Shown here: positions 1-8,510 of the stretch, in pieces
How positions within the stretch are numbered: the stretch's first letter is position 1
How the letters are laid out: every line of letters starts with the position of its first letter
DNA from: Chitinophaga pinensis
GTDB lineage: Bacteria > Bacteroidota > Bacteroidia > B-17B0 > Aurantibacillaceae
Direction of reading: 5' to 3'
Length of the DNA stretch: 64,000 bases
Assembly: GCA_945860225.1 (NCBI GenBank)
Contig: CAMAPT010000011.1
Location: 49,423-113,422 of the forward strand
Position numbers and translations under genes: made by a program
The notes under the pieces: model-generated
The model's input: the letters and a program-made list of their open reading frames with translations, nothing else
Told to the model about the DNA's origin: nothing
Databases searched by the model: none

Positions 1-806
1 ACATAAACGACAAGACTATAAAAATATTTGGTTCAAAAGATCCTGAACAATTACCATGGAAAGCCCTAGATATCGATATTGTGATTGAATCGACAGGCTT
101 ATTTTTGGATAAAGCCTCTGCGCAGAAGCATTTGAATGCGGGTGCAAAAAAAATTATTTTATCAGCTCCAGCCAAAGATGATGATATCAAAACCATTGTA
201 TTAGGTGTAAATGACGAGCTCTTATCATCTGAAGATACCATTATATCAAATGCCTCATGCACTACTAATTGTGCGTCACCAATGCTTAAAGTACTAAAAC
301 AATGGGGTATTGAAGAAGCTTATGTTACAACTGTGCACTCCTATACAGGTGACCAACGTATACACGACGCTCCTCACAAAGATTTAAGAAGAGCGCGCGC
401 AGCAGCCATGAGTATTATTCCTACTAGCACTGGAGCGGCTAAAGCTCTTGGTAAAATTTTTCCTGAACTCGAAACTAAATTAGGCGGATGTGGCATGCGT
501 GTACCTGTTGCTGACGGCTCATTAACCGACATTACATGCGTACTAACGAATTATCCGAGTGTAGAGGAAATAAATACTGCTTTTAAACAAGCGTCTGAAA
601 CAGATTTAAAAGGTATTTTAGAATATACTGAAGATCCTTTAGTATCGGTAGACGTTATTGGGAATAAACACTCTGTTGTATTTGATTCTGATTTTACAAG
701 TGTAGTAGGAAACTTAGTTAAAATTATTGGTTGGTATGACAACGAGTTTGGTTATAGTTCAAGACTAGTTGATTTGACTTTAAAAATTCAATCTCTTACA
801 AATTAA
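1..806 (+). CDS. gapA: Glyceraldehyde-3-phosphate dehydrogenase, 3' part (5' end outside the window)
   Basis: This is the C-terminal four fifths of glycolytic GAPDH, which oxidises and phosphorylates glyceraldehyde-3-phosphate with NAD. The reading frame is open from base 3, so the GTG at 81 is internal and not the start. The catalytic loop SCTTNC is present, with the nucleophilic cysteine codon at 258-260. The HSYTGDQ segment and the closing NEFGYSSRLVDL segment are also typical. The N-terminal Rossmann fold is mostly missing because the window cuts it. Identification is from family motifs; the NAD versus NADP preference cannot be judged here. Confidence 0.96.
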   Translation, partial: INDKTIKIFGSKDPEQLPWKALDIDIVIESTGLFLDKASAQKHLNAGAKKIILSAPAKDDDIKTIVLGVNDELLSSEDTIISNASCTTNCASPMLKVLKQWGIEEAYVTTVHSYTGDQRIHDAPHKDLRRARAAAMSIIPTSTGAAKALGKIFPELETKLGGCGMRVPVADGSLTDITCVLTNYPSVEEINTAFKQASETDLKGILEYTEDPLVSVDVIGNKHSVVFDSDFTSVVGNLVKIIGWYDNEFGYSSRLVDLTLKIQSLTN

Positions 807-885
807 TCAAAAAATAATTTTAACCACAGTGTTACTTATTGATGAATTGCTGATTATAGGAAATGAGTAATTCATTTTATTTGAT

Positions 886-3621
886 ATGAAAAAACTTTTC
901 CTTTTATTTTGTTTAGTCTCTTTTTCTTCATTCGCCCAAAAAATAACGGTTTCGGGAGATATACAAGACACTGCAGCTAAAAGTCCACTTCCTAATGCCT
1001 TAGTGATGGCTATCAAGCTTATGGATTCTACCTTAGTTGATTTCACGAGGTCTGATATAAATGGCTATTTCAAATTAAAACCATTACAGATAGACACCTA
1101 TCAGGTTATAATAACGCATCCGAAATTTAGCGATATGGGATATTTTATTTTTGGAGATAAACGAAATATGGAATATCATTTTGGTAAAATTATCCTTCAA
1201 CCCAAACACGTAGCTCTCGAAGAAGTCACCATTTTCGCATTCAAAGACCCCATTTATTATAAAGGCGACACTCTAGTTTATACTGCCGATTCTTTTAAAA
1301 CCAAAGCCAATGCAACTGTAGAAGATTTATTAAAAAAACTGCCGGGACTAAAAGTTGATAAGGATGGTAAAATTACCTCACAGGGAAAAACGGTAGATAA
1401 AGTATTGGTAGATGGCGATGAGTTTTTTGGCACCGATCCTACTCTTGCAACTAGAAATTTAAATGCTAATTCAATAGAATCAGTTCAATTGTATGAAAAG
1501 AAAAACGAAGATGCTTCTAATTCAAGCACCGGAGAAGAAACTCAAAAAATATTGAATCTGAAATTGAAAGACGAGGCAAAGAAAGGCTACTTTGGAAAAG
1601 TAAGTGGCGCCAGTGATTTTCAAAAATTCTATGAAAGCGAAGTATTAGGGAATTATTTCAAGAAAAAATTAAAAATCTCTGTTTTCGGCTTGGCGAGTAA
1701 TACGCCCAATTCAAATTTTAATTGGAGTGATGTCAGTTCGTATGGATTAACGAATGAATATGAGAGTTTTCAGGACAATGATGATTCTTATATTTCTTAT
1801 TCTTACAATCAAACACAGGGTATCCCAAGAGCTTTAAAATCAGGCATATACTATAACGACAAACTATTTAAAGACACAAAAGTAAATTTAAATTATTCTT
1901 ATAACCAACATGTCGTTCATTCAAAAACAACGAGTAACTCTCAATACTTTTTAACCGATACGAGTTATAGCAGTTCAAATTCGCTCGAAAATAGTCAAAA
2001 AAAAGAATCGCATAGCCTCAATTTAAGTATTGAACAACGCATCGATTCATTAACTGACATGGTGTTTAGTTCAAAAATTAAACTATTATCAGGTTTATCC
2101 ACATCAAATGATATCACTGATTTTTTGAGAAACGACCTTGTCAAAACAAGAAATACATCAATCAATTTCCGAGATATAAACAATTCTTATGACATAACAA
2201 ACTCTATCAAATTATCAAAACGTTTTGATAAACGAGATCGATTATTAACTCTTTCTTACAACAATGCACTCTCAGAAAATAACGCGGACGGTGTTTTAAA
2301 AACGGATAATTATTCCTACACAGATTCTACTAATGTATTAAAGGCTGTTAATCAAAAAAAAGAAAATTATGGTCATAATCAAAATCACAACATCGGAACA
2401 TCTTTTACTGAACCAATTACAAAAAAAATAAAGTTAGAAACCTCTTACGATTTCATGTATTACAACAGTTTACAAAATAAAACATCGTTTAATAACATTG
2501 GAGGAGAATACGCCCAAATAGACTCATCTCTGACAAACCATTTTGTAAACAATAAACAAATAAATCGTGCTGGACTAAAATTCATTTACGAAATTAAAAA
2601 AATGCGTTTTACCATTGGAGCCAGAGCACGACATGTTTATGTAAAAAACACTAATTATTTTAAGCAGCAAGAAATTACACAAAACTTTAACAATGTTCTT
2701 CCTTTTTCAACCTTACGCTACAAATTTTCGGATAATACAACCTTTAATTTAAATTATACAACTAATTCTAATAATCCAACAATTAATCAATTGCAGCCTG
2801 TAATAGATAATAGTAACCCCAATTTTATTAATATAGGAAACCCTACTCTTTTACCTACATTTAGCCACCATTTTGACCTTAATTTTCATTCATGGAAATC
2901 CGTAAGCGGAAAATATACCTGGCTCAGATTATCATACATCAATACAACAAAAGATATCACAATGGCCACTCATTATGATACTATTGGAAGAACCATTTCT
3001 CAAGCCATCAATATTGACGGCAATTACCGAATTAATGGCTATATAGGTACTAGCATACCGTTTTTTTCTAAAAAATTAAATTTTAATCCTGGTTTTGATG
3101 GTTCGTATTCTAACAATAACAACCTAATAAATGGCTTAAAAAATACAACTAAAGCCCTTAACAGCACTTTCAAACTTGGATTGAGCGTAGAATTTGAAAA
3201 TTTGAGCGGTGGAGCAGATGCTTATTATGCCTATAATAGTTCTGAATCTACTCTAAATATTACCAGTAATAAACCTTATGGTTCTCAAGGTGTTTCGGCC
3301 TATTTGAGTGCCAAATTACCTAAAAAAATTACTTTAGAAAGCGATGCGAATTATACCATTAATAGCAACCGAACCGATGGATACAACATCAACTTCCTAG
3401 TTTGGAATGCCTCCTTATCGAAAACCTTTCTTAAAAGAGACAATTTAATTATTGGGATTTATGCTTTTGATATACTAAATCAAAATATCAGCGTCAATCG
3501 ATTTATAAATAGTAATATTATTACTGACACCAAAACCAATATTATATCGCGTTATTTATTATTAAAAGTAACTCTCAAACTAAATAGTAATAAAACAAAA
3601 GAAGAGGAAGATGAATATTAA
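886..3621 (+). CDS. Outer-membrane beta-barrel protein with carboxypeptidase-regulatory-like N-terminal domain
   Basis: The 911-residue protein has a signal peptide ending near FSSFAQ (residue 18). A carboxypeptidase-regulatory-like/transthyretin fold follows at roughly residues 20-110, then a plug-like segment (about 120-220, with VEDLLKKLPGLKVDKDGKI). The long C-terminal region is rich in alternating aromatic strands and resembles the Bacteroidota beta-barrel family related to TonB-dependent receptors. It lacks an obvious TonB box. It overlaps the GLPGLI gene downstream by 11 bp, so the two are translationally linked. This pairing is common in the phylum. The substrate is unknown; a role in outer-membrane transport or surface biogenesis is an inference. 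Confidence 0.85.
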   Translation: MKKLFLLFCLVSFSSFAQKITVSGDIQDTAAKSPLPNALVMAIKLMDSTLVDFTRSDINGYFKLKPLQIDTYQVIITHPKFSDMGYFIFGDKRNMEYHFGKIILQPKHVALEEVTIFAFKDPIYYKGDTLVYTADSFKTKANATVEDLLKKLPGLKVDKDGKITSQGKTVDKVLVDGDEFFGTDPTLATRNLNANSIESVQLYEKKNEDASNSSTGEETQKILNLKLKDEAKKGYFGKVSGASDFQKFYESEVLGNYFKKKLKISVFGLASNTPNSNFNWSDVSSYGLTNEYESFQDNDDSYISYSYNQTQGIPRALKSGIYYNDKLFKDTKVNLNYSYNQHVVHSKTTSNSQYFLTDTSYSSSNSLENSQKKESHSLNLSIEQRIDSLTDMVFSSKIKLLSGLSTSNDITDFLRNDLVKTRNTSINFRDINNSYDITNSIKLSKRFDKRDRLLTLSYNNALSENNADGVLKTDNYSYTDSTNVLKAVNQKKENYGHNQNHNIGTSFTEPITKKIKLETSYDFMYYNSLQNKTSFNNIGGEYAQIDSSLTNHFVNNKQINRAGLKFIYEIKKMRFTIGARARHVYVKNTNYFKQQEITQNFNNVLPFSTLRYKFSDNTTFNLNYTTNSNNPTINQLQPVIDNSNPNFINIGNPTLLPTFSHHFDLNFHSWKSVSGKYTWLRLSYINTTKDITMATHYDTIGRTISQAINIDGNYRINGYIGTSIPFFSKKLNFNPGFDGSYSNNNNLINGLKNTTKALNSTFKLGLSVEFENLSGGADAYYAYNSSESTLNITSNKPYGSQGVSAYLSAKLPKKITLESDANYTINSNRTDGYNINFLVWNASLSKTFLKRDNLIIGIYAFDILNQNISVNRFINSNIITDTKTNIISRYLLLKVTLKLNSNKTKEEEDEY

Positions 3622-4339
3622 AACGATATTATTTTACCTGGCAGGCATCTGGATTTCTTCACTCAGTGGATTTTCGCAAATAACCTATGGGAAAATTACG
3701 TATGAACGAAAAACTAACTTGTATAAAAAATTTAAGAATAATAGCGAGGTAAAAGAATGGATAAAAGAAGATGATAAAAACAAGATAGACGTTTTCGAAT
3801 TGTATTTCGATGATTCGCTCTCTCTTTTCAAACCTCAAGAAAGTGAATTAGTCGAACAAATGAGTTGGACCACAACAAAAAATGTAGTTTATCAAAATCA
3901 CTCCTCCAAGACGCGTTTCACCGAAAAAAAAATATGGGGCGAATTATTTTTATTAGCCGATTCAGTGAGAAATTTTTCATGGAAAATGACTGAAAACAAA
4001 CGTATTATTAGCGGCTATCAATGCAGAAAAGCTATTTGGAAAGCAAATGATAGTACTAGAATTTATGCGTGGTTCTGTCCTGAAATCATTCCGTCCATTG
4101 GGCCCGAAAGCTTTGTAGGATTGCCAGGTGCTATATTAGGATTAGCAACAGAAGATGGGGGCATAATTTATTTTGCCAAAACAATAGAGGCAATAAAGCC
4201 AGAATTAACAACATTAACACGAAAAAAAAACAAACAAAAAATTTATCAAACCTCTGAATTAAAAACGCAATTAATAAAGGATTTTGGAAAAGAAAAATGG
4301 GGTAAGGCTATGATTTATAATAATTTTGAAATTTGGTAA
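3611..4339 (+). CDS. GLPGLI family secreted protein
   Basis: The 242-residue protein has a signal peptide (cleavage near SGFSQ, about residue 22). The family signature appears as FVGLPGAILGLATEDGG in the C-terminal half, which places it in the GLPGLI family, whose function is unknown. Its start lies inside the last 11 bp of the upstream beta-barrel gene, so the two proteins are probably made together and may act together in the periplasm or at the outer membrane. Family membership is clear; function is not known for any member as far as I know. Confidence 0.88.
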   Translation: MNIKTILFYLAGIWISSLSGFSQITYGKITYERKTNLYKKFKNNSEVKEWIKEDDKNKIDVFELYFDDSLSLFKPQESELVEQMSWTTTKNVVYQNHSSKTRFTEKKIWGELFLLADSVRNFSWKMTENKRIISGYQCRKAIWKANDSTRIYAWFCPEIIPSIGPESFVGLPGAILGLATEDGGIIYFAKTIEAIKPELTTLTRKKNKQKIYQTSELKTQLIKDFGKEKWGKAMIYNNFEIW

Positions 4340-4439
4340 ATCTATCATTTGCATTTTTTGTCAATAAATCGTTTTTTTATTTCTCTTTTATCAATCAACT
4401 AGCAAAAAAAATCCTAAGTTTATGGGCTAATTTTTTTTC

Positions 4440-5948
4440 ATGTTGGAAACTCAAGAACCTATAAAAACTCGACAGCTTTATCCTTATCAAGAAGAGGCCG
4501 TTAATACAATTTTTAATAAACTAAAAGACGCAAAGCCTAACGAAAATATTTTATTTCAACTACCAACAGGAGGAGGAAAAACAGTCATATTTTCAGAAAT
4601 AGCTAAACGCTATATACTTCATTTCAGTCGAAAAGTTTTGATTTTAACTCATCGTATTGAATTAAGTAAACAAACGTCCAATGTATTGGCGAGTATCGGC
4701 ATAAAAAATAAACTCATTAATTCTGAAGTAAAAAATTTATCTCAACAAACCGACTACCAGAGTTTTACAGCTTTAGTAGAAACTCTCAATAACCGATTGC
4801 AAGAAGATGAAGAATTTTTAGATGACATTGGCTTAGTGATTGTAGATGAGGCTCACTACAACTCTTTTCGCAAAATATTTCACTATTTCGAAAATGTCAA
4901 CATATTAGGTGTAACAGCCACTCCTCTAAGTAGCAATAAAAAATTACCACTTTACCAAACCTATAAGGAAATTATCGTTGGAGAAAGCATTGCTTCATTA
5001 ATTGATCAAGGCTTTTTGGCAGAAGGCGTTACCTACTCATCAGACGTTAATTTAAGTGCATTGCGCATAGGCAACAATGGAGAATTTACCACGGGCTCAC
5101 ACGAAATGCTATATACCCAAGCATTAATGCAAGGTAAATTATTAGACGCTTATGAAGAAATAGGAAAAGGAACAAAAACATTAATTTTTAACGCTGGTAT
5201 TTTAACAAGTATTGCCGTTTATAATATGTTTAAAGCCAAAGGTTACCCTATCAAATATTTAGACAGTACCTTTAGCGACAGAGACAGGGTAGAAACATTA
5301 GAATGGTTTAGAAACACGAAAGATGGCATTTTGAGTTCGGTAAGTATTTTAACTACCGGATTTGATGAACCAGAAGTAGAAACCATTATACTAAACAGAG
5401 CTACCAAATCTCTTACACTATACCACCAAATGATTGGTCGTGGTTCACGTGTATTACCAAATAAGAAAAAATTCAATATTGTTGATTTAGGGAATAATGC
5501 TCGCCGATTTAATCTTTGGCAATTTCCTATCGACTGGAAGCATGTATTTGTAGCGCCTCATATGTATTTGGAACAACGCTATAAAGATGAATGGGATTAT
5601 GAATTAGAAAACGACTACGAATTACCTGAAGATATTAAGGCTCGTTTCTTAAATTCATCTGCAGAAGCCTTTGTTGTGAGAGAACGGTATTTACAATGCT
5701 TAAGAAAAGGAATAAAACCACAAACCGTATTAGACCAATCATTAGACGACCATTTTGGAAGAATAAAAGATAATGCAGCCGATTTTGATGAAGCTTTCGA
5801 ATTATTTGATCTCTTAAATGAAGAAGTGAAATACCGTGTTAAGCAATTTGCAAAATGTATAAATGCAACCAATAATTATACAGATTATCAAACACAAACA
5901 TACATTAGCAAACTCAGACGTCGATTAATTGGGTGGTTTGTAGAATAG
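4440..5948 (+). CDS. Superfamily 2 DEAH-box helicase, RadD/YejH-like core
   Basis: The 502-residue protein has two RecA-like domains. Visible motifs are Walker A PTGGGKT (42-48), DEAH (136-139), TATP (159-162), TTGFDEP (305-311) and motif VI QMIGRGSR (330-337). The order and local sequence resemble the core of E. coli RadD, an ATPase in DNA repair and recombination. The C-terminal 130 residues lack the cysteine-rich zinc segments I associate with RadD, so the name is tentative. It stands alone on the plus strand, with no nuclease or methylase beside it, so it does not look like part of a restriction or defence island. Substrate (DNA or RNA) cannot be told from sequence. Confidence 0.85.
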   Translation: MLETQEPIKTRQLYPYQEEAVNTIFNKLKDAKPNENILFQLPTGGGKTVIFSEIAKRYILHFSRKVLILTHRIELSKQTSNVLASIGIKNKLINSEVKNLSQQTDYQSFTALVETLNNRLQEDEEFLDDIGLVIVDEAHYNSFRKIFHYFENVNILGVTATPLSSNKKLPLYQTYKEIIVGESIASLIDQGFLAEGVTYSSDVNLSALRIGNNGEFTTGSHEMLYTQALMQGKLLDAYEEIGKGTKTLIFNAGILTSIAVYNMFKAKGYPIKYLDSTFSDRDRVETLEWFRNTKDGILSSVSILTTGFDEPEVETIILNRATKSLTLYHQMIGRGSRVLPNKKKFNIVDLGNNARRFNLWQFPIDWKHVFVAPHMYLEQRYKDEWDYELENDYELPEDIKARFLNSSAEAFVVRERYLQCLRKGIKPQTVLDQSLDDHFGRIKDNAADFDEAFELFDLLNEEVKYRVKQFAKCINATNNYTDYQTQTYISKLRRRLIGWFVE

Positions 5949-5992
5949 TTTTTTTCTTTATTTATGAGTAATTTTGATACCATCTTTTACAG

Positions 5993-7024
5993 ATGAAAAA
6001 ACTACTTGCCATAATTTGTTTTGTTTTTTTTATTACTGCTTGTTCTGTTGATTCTGAAATAAAGCCAATACTGAAAAAAGACGATGTACTAGAAATTATT
6101 CCTCAAGGCTGGCCTCAACCAAGTTACAATTTTAATAATAATCCTCTTACCATAGAGGGTTTTACTTTGGGTCGGACTCTTTTTTACGACCCAATACTAT
6201 CTGCAGATAACGCGATATCTTGTGGCTCTTGCCATCAGCAATTTGCCGCTTTTTCGCATTCCGGACACGACGTTAGTCATGGCATAGATGGCTTACTAGG
6301 AACTCGCAACGCACCTGCTATTCAAAACATTAACTGGAATTCTTCCTTTATGCACGATGGTGGTATTTTAAATATAGAAGTCATGCCTTTGGCTCCTATT
6401 ACCAACCCTGTTGAAATGAATGAAAACATGCCTCACCTCATATCTAAACTCTCTGTGAGTGCTAAATATAAACAATTATTTAAAGAGGCTTTTGGAGACG
6501 AACAAATCAACTCGCAAAGAATTTTTAAAGCAATTACTCAATTCATGGGAACTTTGTATTCATATAATAGTAAATATGATCGCGTTAAATCAGGTAAAGA
6601 AAATTTCACTTCTACAGAAGCAACTGGCTACGAATTATTTACTCAAAAATGCGTTTCTTGCCACACAGAACCTTTATTTACAGACCATTCTTTCAGAAAT
6701 ATAGGACTTAAGGTAAATGACTTATATAATGACAGTGGACGAGCACATATTACCGGAAATCCTTCAGATAAATTCAAATTCAAAACGCCATCCTTAAGAA
6801 ATGTCGAAAAAACTGGGCCGTATATGCACGATGGTCGATTTACCTCATTAAATCAATGTTTAGATCATTACGTGTTTGGAATTAACAATAGTAATACACT
6901 TGATCCTTTATTAACAAACGGTATTTTTTTAACTAACCAAAACAAATCAGATATACTTGTTTTCCTTAAAACCTTAACAGACAACCAATTTTTAACAGAT
7001 AAACGTTTTTCTGATCCTAATTAA
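5993..7024 (+). CDS. Di-haem cytochrome c peroxidase (MauG/CcpA family) lipoprotein
   Basis: The 343-residue protein carries two CxxCH haem-binding motifs, CGSCH (77-81) and CVSCH (220-224), the hallmark of bacterial di-haem peroxidases that reduce hydrogen peroxide with electrons from cytochrome c. The N-terminus ends in a lipobox (ITAC, cysteine 17), so it is probably membrane-anchored and faces the periplasm. Conserved segments include GRTLFYDPILS, NAPAIQN and KTPSLRNVEKTGPYMHDG. Length and order match the family. It is followed after 14 bp by the tandem leader repeats of the next gene. A MauG-like oxidase role other than peroxidase is possible. Confidence 0.92.
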   Translation: MKKLLAIICFVFFITACSVDSEIKPILKKDDVLEIIPQGWPQPSYNFNNNPLTIEGFTLGRTLFYDPILSADNAISCGSCHQQFAAFSHSGHDVSHGIDGLLGTRNAPAIQNINWNSSFMHDGGILNIEVMPLAPITNPVEMNENMPHLISKLSVSAKYKQLFKEAFGDEQINSQRIFKAITQFMGTLYSYNSKYDRVKSGKENFTSTEATGYELFTQKCVSCHTEPLFTDHSFRNIGLKVNDLYNDSGRAHITGNPSDKFKFKTPSLRNVEKTGPYMHDGRFTSLNQCLDHYVFGINNSNTLDPLLTNGIFLTNQNKSDILVFLKTLTDNQFLTDKRFSDPN

Positions 7025-7038
7025 TTCAAAAAAATCAG

Positions 7039-7127
7039 ATGAAATAACGATGTTGCATTCAGAGCAAAAACAAATGACTAAACATGGTTATACCATATGG
7101 TAAATAAACAACATTAAAAATCTACAT
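7039..7127 (+). repeat. 89-bp leader repeat, unit A (distal, diverged)
   Basis: This is the first of two tandem 89-bp units between the peroxidase gene and the lipoprotein at 7217. It begins ATGAAATAA and ends AAAAATCTACAT. It matches unit B over the start, the TATACCATAT core and the AT-rich 3' end, but has diverged in the middle. There it can form a different hairpin in the same place: TTGC/GCAA (7053-7056 with 7064-7067), with an outer ATGTT/AACAT pairing. It also contains the perfect palindrome TACCATATGGTA (7091-7102). Confidence 0.75.
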
Positions 7128-7216
7128 ATGAAATAGCCATGTGCATCGCGCACAAACATAAATGAAGATACATGGCGTATACCATATGACAACTAAAAAA
7201 CAATAAATATCTACAT
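7128..7216 (+). repeat. 89-bp leader repeat, unit B (proximal), ending at the start codon of the next gene
   Basis: Unit B begins ATGAAATAG and ends TATCTACAT directly before the ATG at 7217. It matches the unit at 61509-61597 (other strand) at 82 of 89 positions by my hand count. It can pair GCCATGT (7136-7142) with ACATGGC (7170-7176), or alternatively TGTGC with GCACA inside that region; the two pairings share bases and so exclude each other. The first three codons would read Met-Lys-stop. A structured 5' leader or a small dispersed element are both possible. Confidence 0.85.
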
Positions 7217-7597
7217 ATGAAAAAAATCATCAATTTCATCATCTTCACAACAATTGGTTTATTCATATTTACTAGTTGTAAAAAAAATCAATTAGGAGGA
7301 GATGCCTCTCTCTCAGGAATCGTGATGCATCATAATAAACCTATCTCTAATGCTAAAGTTTATATCAAATTTAACACCACCGAATTTCCGGGAGCTGACT
7401 CGACTATTTATGACAGCTTTGTACAAGCTGATGGAAATGGAAATTACAGCATTCCTTTTTATAAAGGTTCGTATTATGTATTTGCCATTGGACGTGATTT
7501 AGCTATAACACACCCTTACCTTGTTAAAGGGGGACTATCTATTTCTGTAAGAAACAGAGAAAAATTAACCAAAAACATTGCCGTAACAGAAGATTAA
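7217..7597 (+). CDS. Small lipoprotein with a carboxypeptidase-regulatory-like (transthyretin) fold
   Basis: The 126-residue protein starts with a lipoprotein signal (LFIFTSC, cysteine 21). One predicted beta-sandwich domain follows, with SLSGIVMHHNKPISNAKVYI and NGNYSIPFYKGSYYVFA, the pattern of carboxypeptidase-regulatory-like domains. Such domains usually act as small structural or binding modules on surface proteins. No enzyme motif is visible. The start codon sits exactly at the end of leader repeat unit B, so its expression may be governed by that element. Function is unknown. Confidence 0.8.
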   Translation: MKKIINFIIFTTIGLFIFTSCKKNQLGGDASLSGIVMHHNKPISNAKVYIKFNTTEFPGADSTIYDSFVQADGNGNYSIPFYKGSYYVFAIGRDLAITHPYLVKGGLSISVRNREKLTKNIAVTED

Positions 7598-7655
7598 ATT
7601 CGGTAAAAGGTTAAAAACAGCCCCAAATTCATTTTTTATAGTAGATATTTTTAAT

Positions 7656-7663
7656 TATCTTCG
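7656..7663 (+). promoter_or_regulatory. Possible -7 element of a Bacteroidota promoter for the TPR gene at 7688
   Basis: TATCTTCG matches the phylum's TAnnTTTG -7 consensus with one change. A T-rich stretch about 19 bp upstream (7632-7637) could serve as the -33 element. It lies 24 bp before the ATG. Pattern match only. Confidence 0.3.
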
Positions 7664-7687
7664 CCACGCAAAAAATTAATTTTTACC

Positions 7688-8446
7688 ATGTCTGAAGAAA
7701 TCGAACAAATAGAACAAGTTGAAACTAATTATACATCCGAATCAGTTACAGAAAAAAAATCATCTTCCCGCCAATTAGATTTGTTCGGACTTGAGGTGTT
7801 TTATGAAAATAACAAAAAAGCAATTACTTATGGTGGAGGAATTATTTTATCTATCATTGCTATTTTTAGTGTTTATAATTTTTATTGGTTACCTGAACAA
7901 CAAAAAGAAGCTAATAACGAAGCTTTTTTTGCTCAAACATATTTCGAAAAAGATAGCTTTTTAGTAGCATTAAACGGAGGCGTGAATGTTCAAACCGCTG
8001 ATGGTCCTAAAGTAATGATGGGATTTAAAGACATTGCAGATACTTATTCAGCGACAAAAACAGGAAAACTGTCTAATTACTATGCTGGTATTTGTCTATT
8101 ACGCACAGGAAAATACGACGAAGCCATCTCTTATTTAGAAAATTATGAAGGTGATGATGAAATGTTGGCGCCCGTTGCCATTGGAGCCATTGGCGATGCT
8201 AACATGGAATTAAAAAAATTAGATGAAGCGATTAAATTTTATTTAAAAGCGGCTGAAAAGTCTAACAATGCATTCACAACCCCAATCTACCTAAAAAAAG
8301 CAGCCTTTGCTTATGAACAAACTGCAAATTATACTGAAGCATTAGCAATTTACGAACGTTTGAAAAATGAATTTTCAAAAAGTACTGAAGCAAGAGAAAT
8401 AGAAAAATATATTGCAAGAGTTAAAGTTCTTGGAAATATTCAATAA
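7688..8446 (+). CDS. Single-pass membrane protein with TPR repeats (YfgM-like layout)
   Basis: The 252-residue protein has an acidic cytoplasmic N-terminus, one transmembrane helix (about 46-67) and a periplasmic part with at least two tetratricopeptide repeats (DEAISYLENYEGDDEMLAP, DEAIKFYLKAAEKSNNAF, TEALAIYERLKNEF). This layout resembles YfgM, an inner-membrane protein near the Sec translocon. The homology is by architecture only. It precedes ribH with a terminator between them. As I recall, these two genes are neighbours in other Bacteroidota genomes. Confidence 0.82.
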   Translation: MSEEIEQIEQVETNYTSESVTEKKSSSRQLDLFGLEVFYENNKKAITYGGGIILSIIAIFSVYNFYWLPEQQKEANNEAFFAQTYFEKDSFLVALNGGVNVQTADGPKVMMGFKDIADTYSATKTGKLSNYYAGICLLRTGKYDEAISYLENYEGDDEMLAPVAIGAIGDANMELKKLDEAIKFYLKAAEKSNNAFTTPIYLKKAAFAYEQTANYTEALAIYERLKNEFSKSTEAREIEKYIARVKVLGNIQ

Positions 8447-8465
8447 ATTAATTATCAATTTTAGT

Positions 8466-8497
8466 AAAAGGTGATTTATAGTCACCTTTTTTTATTT
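8466..8497 (+). terminator. Rho-independent terminator after the TPR gene
   Basis: AAAAGGTGA (8466-8474) pairs with TCACCTTTT (8482-8490) across a 7-base loop and runs into a T-rich tail. It lies 20 bp after the stop at 8446 and directly before ribH, so ribH should have its own promoter or receive read-through. Confidence 0.8.
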
Positions 8498-8510
8498 AAT
8501 ACATAATCCT

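Noticed and set aside
4440..5948. Helicase as part of a defence or restriction island.
   Set aside because: Neighbours are a GLPGLI gene and a cytochrome peroxidase gene; no nuclease, methylase or other defence gene is present.
7039..7216. Reading the leader repeats as integron attC sites because of their inverted arms.
   Set aside because: No integrase and no cassette array is present, and the GTT/AAC core sites expected for attC are not evident.
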